Assembly: GCF_030009775.1 (NCBI RefSeq)
Contig: NZ_JASCTH010000025.1
Location: 111,821-175,820, forward strand
Direction: 5' to 3'
From: Actinoplanes sandaracinus
Lineage (GTDB): Bacteria; Actinomycetota; Actinomycetes; Mycobacteriales; Micromonosporaceae
Length of the DNA: 64,000 nt
Under the pieces are notes generated by a model. That model saw only the letters and a list, made by a program, of their open reading frames with translations. It was not told the origin of the DNA and ran no database searches. The position numbers and the translations under genes were made by a program. Positions 58,556 through 64,000 of the stretch are shown piece by piece. Numbering within the stretch: the stretch's first letter is position 1; every line of letters begins with the position of its first letter.

Positions 58556-60226
58556 ATGTCGTACGACTACGACGTCCTCGTGATCGGCTCCGGGTTCGGT
58601 GGCAGCGTGACCGCGCTGCGCCTGACCGAGAAGGGCTACCGCGTCGGCGTGCTCGAAGCGGGCCGGCGGTTCACCGACGAGCAGTTCGCCAAGACGTCCT
58701 GGCGGCTGCGCGACTACCTCTACGCGCCCGCGCTCGGCTGCTACGGCATTCTGCGCCTGACCCTGCTCCGCGACGTGATGATCATGTCGGGGGCCGGGGT
58801 CGGCGGTGGCTCCCTGGGCTACGCCAACACCCTCTACGAGCCGCCGGACGCCTTCTACGCCGATCCGCAGTGGGCCGGTGTCACCGACTGGAAGACCGAA
58901 CTCGCCCCCTACTACGAGCAGGCCAAACGCATGCTCGGGGTGACCACGACGCCGTTCGAGACCGCCTCCGACCGGGCGTTGAAGGCGGTCGCCGACGACC
59001 TCGGGGTGGGTCACACCTTCCGCCGCACGCCGGTCGGAGTCCTCTTCGGCGACCAGCCCGGCGAGCCCGTCCCCGACCCGTTCTTCGGCGGCGCCGGCCC
59101 GGCCCGGCGTACCTGCACGCTGTGCGGATCGTGCATGACTGGCTGCCGCGGCAACGCCAAGAACACCCTGGTCAAGAACTATCTCCACCTGGCCGAGCAG
59201 GCCGGCGCCCAGGTCCACGCGTTGACCACCGTGACGTCCGTCCAGCCATTGGCGGACGGCGGATACCTGGTCGACACGCGCCGCACCGGAGGACTGTCGA
59301 GGAGCAGCTTCATCGCCGGGCAGGTCGTCCTCGCCGGCGGGGCGCTCGGCACGCAGCGGCTGCTGCACCGGATGCGCGACCGGGGCCGGCTGCCGTACGT
59401 CTCGCCCCGCCTCGGCGAACTGAGCCGCACCAACTCCGAGTCGATCCTCGGGGCGCGGACCCGCGACCGGACCCGCGACTTCAGCCACGGCATCGCGATC
59501 ACCTCCTCCATCCATCCCGACCACGTCACCCACGTCGAACCGGTCCGGTACGGCCCCGGCAGCAACCTGCTCGCCCTGCTCGCCACCGTGCTCGTCGACG
59601 AGGGCCGCCCCCGCTGGTGGCAGGCTCTGAAAACGCTCGCGAGAGCCGGCCGTGACCTGCGGCTTTACGTCTCGCCCCGGGATTGGTCGCGGGAGACCGT
59701 GGTGCTGCTGGCCATGCAGCCCCTGGACAACTCGATCACCGTGCACACCCGCCGGGGCCCGTTCGGGCGGCGGCTCAGCAGCCGCCCCGGCATCGGCGAA
59801 CCGAACCCGGTGTGGGTGCCGGCCGCCCACGACGTGGCCCGCCGGGTCGCGGCCGAGATCGACGGCGTGGCGACCGGCGCGGTCACCGAACTGATCGGAC
59901 GGCCGGTCACCGGGCACTTCATCGGCGGGTGCGCGATCGGCGCCTCCGCCGACAGTGGGGTCGTCGACCCGTACCACCGGCTCTTCGGCCATCCGGGCCT
60001 GCACGTCATCGACGGCTCGGTGGTGGCGGCGAACCTCGGCGTCAACCCGTCGCTGACCATCACCGCGCTGGCCGAACGGGCGGTGGCGCTCTGGCCCAAC
60101 GCCGGCGACCCCGACCCACGCCCGGACTCCGGTTTCCGCCCGGTCGAGCCGGTGGCGCCACGCCATCCGGTCGTGCCGGCCGGCGCACCCGCAGCGCTGC
60201 GACTGACCATCGGAAGGCGGCCATGA
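58556..60226 (+). CDS. GMC oxidoreductase (cholesterol-oxidase-like)
   Basis: A 556-residue FAD enzyme that oxidises an alcohol to a ketone or aldehyde. It has GSGFGG (11-16), MSGAGVGGGSLGYAN, the GMC cofactor tail HFIGGCAIG, and DGSVVAANLGVNPSLTITALAERA at the end. A cluster CTLCGSCMTGC (about 186-196) resembles a ferredoxin-like motif found in several bacterial cholesterol oxidase relatives. A TTGACA at 58520-58525 with GATGGT 18 bp on gives a plausible sigma-70-like promoter. It ends in an ATGA overlap with the BVMO gene. Confidence 0.9.
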   Translation: MSYDYDVLVIGSGFGGSVTALRLTEKGYRVGVLEAGRRFTDEQFAKTSWRLRDYLYAPALGCYGILRLTLLRDVMIMSGAGVGGGSLGYANTLYEPPDAFYADPQWAGVTDWKTELAPYYEQAKRMLGVTTTPFETASDRALKAVADDLGVGHTFRRTPVGVLFGDQPGEPVPDPFFGGAGPARRTCTLCGSCMTGCRGNAKNTLVKNYLHLAEQAGAQVHALTTVTSVQPLADGGYLVDTRRTGGLSRSSFIAGQVVLAGGALGTQRLLHRMRDRGRLPYVSPRLGELSRTNSESILGARTRDRTRDFSHGIAITSSIHPDHVTHVEPVRYGPGSNLLALLATVLVDEGRPRWWQALKTLARAGRDLRLYVSPRDWSRETVVLLAMQPLDNSITVHTRRGPFGRRLSSRPGIGEPNPVWVPAAHDVARRVAAEIDGVATGAVTELIGRPVTGHFIGGCAIGASADSGVVDPYHRLFGHPGLHVIDGSVVAANLGVNPSLTITALAERAVALWPNAGDPDPRPDSGFRPVEPVAPRHPVVPAGAPAALRLTIGRRP

Positions 60227-61728
60227 CCCGGATCGCGATCATCGGGGCCGGGTTCGGCGGGGTGGCGGTCGCCGCCGAACTCCTCAAAGCCGGGTTCAGC
60301 GACATCGTCCTGCTGGAGAAAGCCGACCGGATCGGCGGCGTGTGGCGGGACAACACCTATCCGGGGTGCGCCTGCGACGTTCCGGCGCCGCTCTACTCGT
60401 ACTCCTTCGCCCTGAATCCGGACTGGTCGCGGCGCTACCCGCCGCACGACGAGATCCTCGCCTACCTGCGGCGATGCGCCGCCGACCTGGGCGTCACCCC
60501 GCTGGTCCGCCTCGGCGCGGAGGTGGCGTCAGCGGCCTGGAAGGACCGGACGTGGACCATCACCCTGACCGGCGGGGAGACGCTGGAGGCCGACGTCCTC
60601 ATCCCCGCGGCCGGCCAGTTGTCCCGCCCGTCCGTGCCCGCCCTGCCCGGCGCCGCGTCATTCACCGGCGTCGCAGTCCACACCGCCCACTGGACCTCCG
60701 GCATCCCGATCGACGGCCGCCGGATCGCGGTCATCGGCACCGGCGCCAGCGCCATCCAACTCGTCCCCGCGATCGCCGGGAGAGCCGCCCACATCTCCGT
60801 GTTCCAGCGCACCGCCCCCTGGACCGTGCCCAAACCGGACCGCCGCTACGGCCGCCTCCGCCGGGCCGCCTACCGGCGCGTGCCGGCGCTCATGCAGCTC
60901 TCCCGCGGCGCGACCTGGCTGCTCACCCTCGTGCCCGGCGCCGCCCTGCACGGCAACCGGGTGGTGAACGCCGGCGTCCGCGGCTACGCCTGGATCCAGC
61001 GCCGCTGGCAGGTCCGCGACCCGGAACTCCTCGCCAAGGTCACCCCCGACGAGCCGATCGGCTGCAAACGGCTCCTCTTCACCAACGACTGGCTGCCCAC
61101 CCTGGCCCGCCCCGACGTCGACCTGATCACCGAGAAGATCGTCGCGGTGACGCCGGACGGCGTCCGCACCGCCGACGGCGCCGACCACCCGTGCGACGTC
61201 CTGGTCTACGGCACCGGCTTCGCCGCCACCGCGTTCCTGGCGCCGATGGCGATCACCGGCCGCGGCGGCAGGCCGCTCACCGACGAGTGGCGCGACGGCG
61301 CGCACGCCTACCTCGGCATCACCGTCCCCGGCTTTCCCAACATGTTCCTGGTCTACGGGCCCAACACCAACACCGGCAACACCTCGGTCATCTACTTCCA
61401 CGAGGCCCAGGCCCGCTGGATCGTCCAGGCGGTGCGGTCGGTCGCCGCCGGCGACGATCTGGAGGTACGTCCGGACGTGGCGGCCACCTACGACAGCGAG
61501 ATCCAGTCCCGCCTCGCCGGAAGCGTGTGGACGGCGTGCCAGAGCTGGTACCGCAACGCCGCCGGCCGCATCGTCACCAACTGGCCCGGCAAGGCCGTCG
61601 AATACCGCCGCCGCACCGCCCACCTCAACCGCGCCGACTTCCTCGCCGCATCAGGCCGGCCGTTCCTTCCGGCAGACGAGATCAGCGAGATACGTCCGGA
61701 CGGCCATTTCCAGGACCGCCAGCGCTAG
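60223..61728 (+). CDS. Flavin-containing Baeyer-Villiger monooxygenase
   Basis: A 501-residue FAD/NADPH enzyme. The first Rossmann motif is GAGFGG (8-13), the second GTGASA, and between them lies the type I BVMO fingerprint F-x-G-x3-H-x3-W (FTGVAVHTAHW, about residue 147). The N-terminal region GGVWRDNTYPGCACDVPAPLYSYSF is also diagnostic. It inserts oxygen beside a carbonyl to make an ester or lactone. It is coupled to the GMC gene; the neighbouring alpha/beta hydrolase could open the product. Confidence 0.93.
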   Translation: MTRIAIIGAGFGGVAVAAELLKAGFSDIVLLEKADRIGGVWRDNTYPGCACDVPAPLYSYSFALNPDWSRRYPPHDEILAYLRRCAADLGVTPLVRLGAEVASAAWKDRTWTITLTGGETLEADVLIPAAGQLSRPSVPALPGAASFTGVAVHTAHWTSGIPIDGRRIAVIGTGASAIQLVPAIAGRAAHISVFQRTAPWTVPKPDRRYGRLRRAAYRRVPALMQLSRGATWLLTLVPGAALHGNRVVNAGVRGYAWIQRRWQVRDPELLAKVTPDEPIGCKRLLFTNDWLPTLARPDVDLITEKIVAVTPDGVRTADGADHPCDVLVYGTGFAATAFLAPMAITGRGGRPLTDEWRDGAHAYLGITVPGFPNMFLVYGPNTNTGNTSVIYFHEAQARWIVQAVRSVAAGDDLEVRPDVAATYDSEIQSRLAGSVWTACQSWYRNAAGRIVTNWPGKAVEYRRRTAHLNRADFLAASGRPFLPADEISEIRPDGHFQDRQR

Positions 61729-61767
61729 CACCTCAGCCCTCGTGACGGGAGCGGAGACCCATCGCCT

Positions 61768-62358
61768 CTACCTCCGGCGGAACCGGAACAGCGATCGGAG
61801 ATGTTCGCGGATGACCAGGACCGCGAGAATCCCCGGCAGAGCACCGATGAGCATGACCGGAACACCGATCCACCGCAGCCACGGCCGGTAGGGCACGTCT
61901 TCCCGTGCGAGTTCCCTGCTGGTGCGATGCCGGCCGAGGTCGCCGATGCGGATTTCTTCACCGCGGTCGGACGCTGCGAATATGTGATCCTTGGTCAGGT
62001 CTTCGACAGTTCCGTCGTCCCAGCGGACCGTGACGTCGCAGGTGTCCCAGTAGCCAAATCCCTTGCCGGTGACCGGCCCGTGCCCCCAGCAACGGGCAAC
62101 GGACGCCCGGCCGGTTCGAGTGGCGTCACCGAAATCCTGCCCTCCCAGTCTGACGAGCGTCATGCCGGAGAGAAAAAGAACCACGGCAAGCACGGACATC
62201 CCCACGAGAAATACCGCATCGCGTGATGCGCTGCTTTTGGAGCGAACAGCCCGCTCGGAGGCTGCGGCTTCCCGCTCGGTTTCCTCCCGCTCGAGCTGCT
62301 CCTGGAGTGCCTTGACCCTTGCGCGTTGCTTGTCGATCCATTCGTCGTCGGATGACAC
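61768..62358 (-). CDS. Hypothetical membrane protein with N-terminal coiled coil
   Basis: A 196-residue protein. Residues about 8-40 (KALQEQLEREETEREAAAS) are a likely coiled coil; two membrane segments follow (about 48-68 and 163-185), with an extracytoplasmic middle domain containing RWDDGTVEDLTKDHIFAA and two cysteines. I do not recognise it with certainty; similar proteins occur at actinomycete ESX-like loci. It is the last gene of the minus-strand cluster, 13 bp after the WXG-like protein gene. Confidence 0.7.
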   Translation of the reverse strand: MSSDDEWIDKQRARVKALQEQLEREETEREAAASERAVRSKSSASRDAVFLVGMSVLAVVLFLSGMTLVRLGGQDFGDATRTGRASVARCWGHGPVTGKGFGYWDTCDVTVRWDDGTVEDLTKDHIFAASDRGEEIRIGDLGRHRTSRELAREDVPYRPWLRWIGVPVMLIGALPGILAVLVIREHLRSLFRFRRR

Positions 62359-62371
62359 GATGACCTCTCCG

Positions 62372-63361
62372 TCAGCGCGGAATGTCGATGGGAGTCGGGG
62401 CGGTGTTGTCGTCCCGGGTGCTGTCGGATGCCTGCCCTACGTTCTGAGAGCCGTTCGTCTCCGCTGCCGAACGCCCGGTGTTGATGAGGACCTGTTGTAT
62501 AGGGCCGTAGACGCGGGCATCGCCGTCGCTGAGTACCCCATAGGCTCTGTACGGTCCCGTCCAACCCTGCCGCGCGGTGCCTGAGGCTTCAACCCGGTGA
62601 GCGACCAGACGCAGAACGTTGTTGTTGGCCTTGCTGATCTGTGCCAAGAACATCTGCATCGTCTTCACGACGCGCCCGGTCTCCTCGATCTTCGTGAACA
62701 GATGCCTCAGCACGCTCAAGATTTTCATGCTGGTGTGGGACACCAGCATCGCGATCTCCACGAGCGCCTTGGGCATGAGCAGCCCGGTGGCGGCTTGCAG
62801 TGCTTTGGAGATGATGGCTCCCACCGCTTGAGCGATGATGTCCCGAATGGTGTTCCGCACTACGCCGACAGTCACTCCCAGCAGGGTGGTCACCCTGCCC
62901 ATTCCGTCGGCGATCTTGCCGGTCGCTTGAACTACGCCGGCATGGTCGAGCGCACGCAGTCGGTAGGCATCCGCTGACTCGGCTGCCCAGCCGGCAGTGG
63001 TGCGGTTGACGTCCGCGACGAAAAGGTCTACCGCCTTGTAGATCCGGTTTTCGATCGCCTTCCAACTCGCCGCGTGACCTTCGATGGCCTTGGGATCGCC
63101 CATCAGTTTGTCCAGCGGCTCACGCAGGACGCTCACGTGCTCCATGGCCCAGCCCACCCCAGCGGCGAACAACGTCTGAAGCGGATCCATGATGGCGCCG
63201 AGGCCGGACATCAGAGTGGCGGCCAGATTGCCGAGGGCTCCGCCGCCATCCAGTTTGATCCCGCTGTCCACCATGCCGCTGACCGATTCGAAGATGCCGG
63301 CGCCCTCGTAGAATTTCCGGTCGGCGGCGGGCGCGATCAGCCCTCCGTACACGTCGGTCAT
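62372..63361 (-). CDS. WXG100-superfamily-like / ESX-associated helical protein
   Basis: A 329-residue mostly helical protein. The central part (DLFVADVNRTTAGWAAESADAYRLR) resembles the helix-W-x-x-helix hairpin of large WXG100-type and PPE-like secretion substrates; hydrophobic helices with AQAVGAIISKALQAATGLL follow. The N-terminal GLIAPAADRKFYEG has no signal peptide. It is expected to be exported by an ESX/type VII machine or act on the cell surface. Its ATG overlaps the upstream stop (ATGA). No ESX core ATPase is in the window. Confidence 0.75.
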   Translation of the reverse strand: MTDVYGGLIAPAADRKFYEGAGIFESVSGMVDSGIKLDGGGALGNLAATLMSGLGAIMDPLQTLFAAGVGWAMEHVSVLREPLDKLMGDPKAIEGHAASWKAIENRIYKAVDLFVADVNRTTAGWAAESADAYRLRALDHAGVVQATGKIADGMGRVTTLLGVTVGVVRNTIRDIIAQAVGAIISKALQAATGLLMPKALVEIAMLVSHTSMKILSVLRHLFTKIEETGRVVKTMQMFLAQISKANNNVLRLVAHRVEASGTARQGWTGPYRAYGVLSDGDARVYGPIQQVLINTGRSAAETNGSQNVGQASDSTRDDNTAPTPIDIPR

Positions 63362-63678
63362 CTGTCCGTCCCCCGGAAGCTCAGGATGTCGGCAGTCTCG
63401 GCGTCGGTGAGACCGATTTCGACGGTGAGGGCGCGCAGCAGATCGGCGAGATGGGCGGTCGCGTCAGTGCCGGTGCGCATCTCTTGGGCGGCGTGATCCT
63501 GTGCGATGTTGAGGATCGGGAGGATCAACATGCTGGGCCACTCGCCGTAGACCTGGTCCTGTTGGTCGAGGTGTCCGGCAGCCGCCGCGACCTGGTCGAG
63601 CATGTCCGCGACTTCGTCGACCTTGCTCGCGTGACTGCTCACCGCGTCCACATCGAGGTGCATTTCTGGCTGGGCCAT
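63358..63678 (-). CDS. EspC/WXG100-like small helical protein
   Basis: A 106-residue protein (MAQPEMHLDVDAVSSHASKVDEVADML...) of two predicted helices joined by a turn, as in type VII secreted partners such as EspC. It has no signal peptide. ATG 63678 shares its A with the upstream YbaB stop (TGATG), and its stop overlaps the next gene start. It probably forms a complex with the large WXG-like protein. Confidence 0.78.
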   Translation of the reverse strand: MAQPEMHLDVDAVSSHASKVDEVADMLDQVAAAAGHLDQQDQVYGEWPSMLILPILNIAQDHAAQEMRTGTDATAHLADLLRALTVEIGLTDAETADILSFRGTDR

Positions 63679-64000
63679 CACCAACCACGCTCCCGGCGGT
63701 CGTCAGCGGGAGGCGCGGGAAACTGCTTGGCGTACGCGTCGGCGACGAATGACGTGGTGGCGGAGTCGGCGCCGTAGATGCCCCTGACCAGTTCGGACAT
63801 GTCTTCGGCGAGCCGCGACTGGGCCTGCCGCGTGGTGGCCAGGATCAGGTGCGCCAAATCTTCAGGGGCCCGCCGCATCGCGTCGTCGGTGAGGGTCAGG
63901 GCGTTCAGGCCGCCGGCGTGATCGACTGTCACGGTGACGTCGCCGTCGGGTGATTCCGCGGTGGCGTCGATCTGTTTCATGCGCCGGGTGAGTTCCAGGG
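63678..64000 (-). CDS. YbaB/EbfC family protein (N-terminus outside the window)
   Basis: At least 107 residues. The visible part is LELTRRMKQIDATAESPDGDVTVTVDHAGGLNALTL, the standard YbaB core, with the helical C-terminal half (DLAHLILATTRQAQSRLAEDMSEL). The frame remains open upstream of the ATG at 63980, and those residues fit the family's first helix, so the gene is cut by the window edge. YbaB-type proteins bind DNA; in actinomycetes they are often the first gene of ESX-like substrate clusters, as here. Confidence 0.85.
   Translation of the reverse strand, partial: LELTRRMKQIDATAESPDGDVTVTVDHAGGLNALTLTDDAMRRAPEDLAHLILATTRQAQSRLAEDMSELVRGIYGADSATTSFVADAYAKQFPAPPADDRRERGW

Overview
The window is very GC-rich, with strong G/C preference at third codon positions, many ATGA, GTGA and TGATG gene overlaps, and several leaderless starts (a TANNNT box 5-8 nt before the start codon). 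Together with the gene content (a 2-methylisoborneol operon with an EshA-type encapsulin, MocR, PadR, AraC and TetR regulators, ESX-like small proteins, an Asp23 protein, an anti-sigma kinase) this points to a chromosomal segment of a filamentous actinomycete, most likely Micromonosporaceae (Actinoplanes-like). This placement is inferred from style and content only. I saw no rRNA, tRNA, CRISPR array, insertion sequence or integrase.

Layout. 1-5.3 kb: the tail of an SGNH hydrolase, a GGDEF-EAL protein, an imine-reductase-like dehydrogenase and a CDP-alcohol phosphatidyltransferase coupled to a membrane protein. 5.5-6.8 kb: a secreted beta-helix protein. 7.0-10.7 kb: a two-gene unit, a winged-helix-like protein plus a 1023-residue protein with two P-loop NTPase modules (AAA+ and HerA/FtsK-like); this is the best candidate for an undescribed system. 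10.7-13.5 kb: a fusion of a degenerate NMN-adenylyltransferase-like domain to a methyltransferase, divergent from a TetR-thioesterase pair. 13.5-17.9 kb: the eshA-tpc-mtf operon (family 2B encapsulin shell, 2-MIB synthase, GPP C-methyltransferase) divergent from ispH, which makes isoprenoid precursors.

17.9-36.2 kb: AraC, NmrA-like and alpha/beta-hydrolase genes, a second GGDEF-EAL protein, a subtilase, an anti-sigma kinase, a PadR-HAAS pair with a perfect palindromic operator, Asp23, a PilZ-like protein, a PfkB kinase, RDD and DUF2752 membrane proteins, SelO, and a MocR/EamA pair whose start codons share one CATG. 36.2-41.5 kb is looser: an MFS transporter, a SUMF1-like protein with a long proline-rich insert, an aldo/keto reductase behind a textbook MerR-type promoter, and several short tandem repeat arrays.

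41.5-55.2 kb is a catabolic island: a complete peptide/nickel-type ABC importer (binding protein, two permeases, two ATPases), TetR, a DUF3237 protein, a CocE/NonD hydrolase, an amidase, MarR with palindromic operators, then SDR, amidohydrolase, MaoC hydratase and acyl-CoA ligase. The likely logic is uptake of an ester- or amide-containing compound, hydrolysis, then CoA activation and oxidation; the substrate is unknown. 55.1-57.4 kb carries an ATPase-nuclease (DUF234 type) behind a 29-bp perfect palindrome and a class III sirtuin. 57.5-61.7 kb holds an alpha/beta hydrolase, a GMC oxidoreductase and a Baeyer-Villiger monooxygenase, which could run alcohol to ketone to ester to hydrolysis. 61.8-64.0 kb is a minus-strand cluster typical of ESX/WXG100-associated loci, cut by the window edge.
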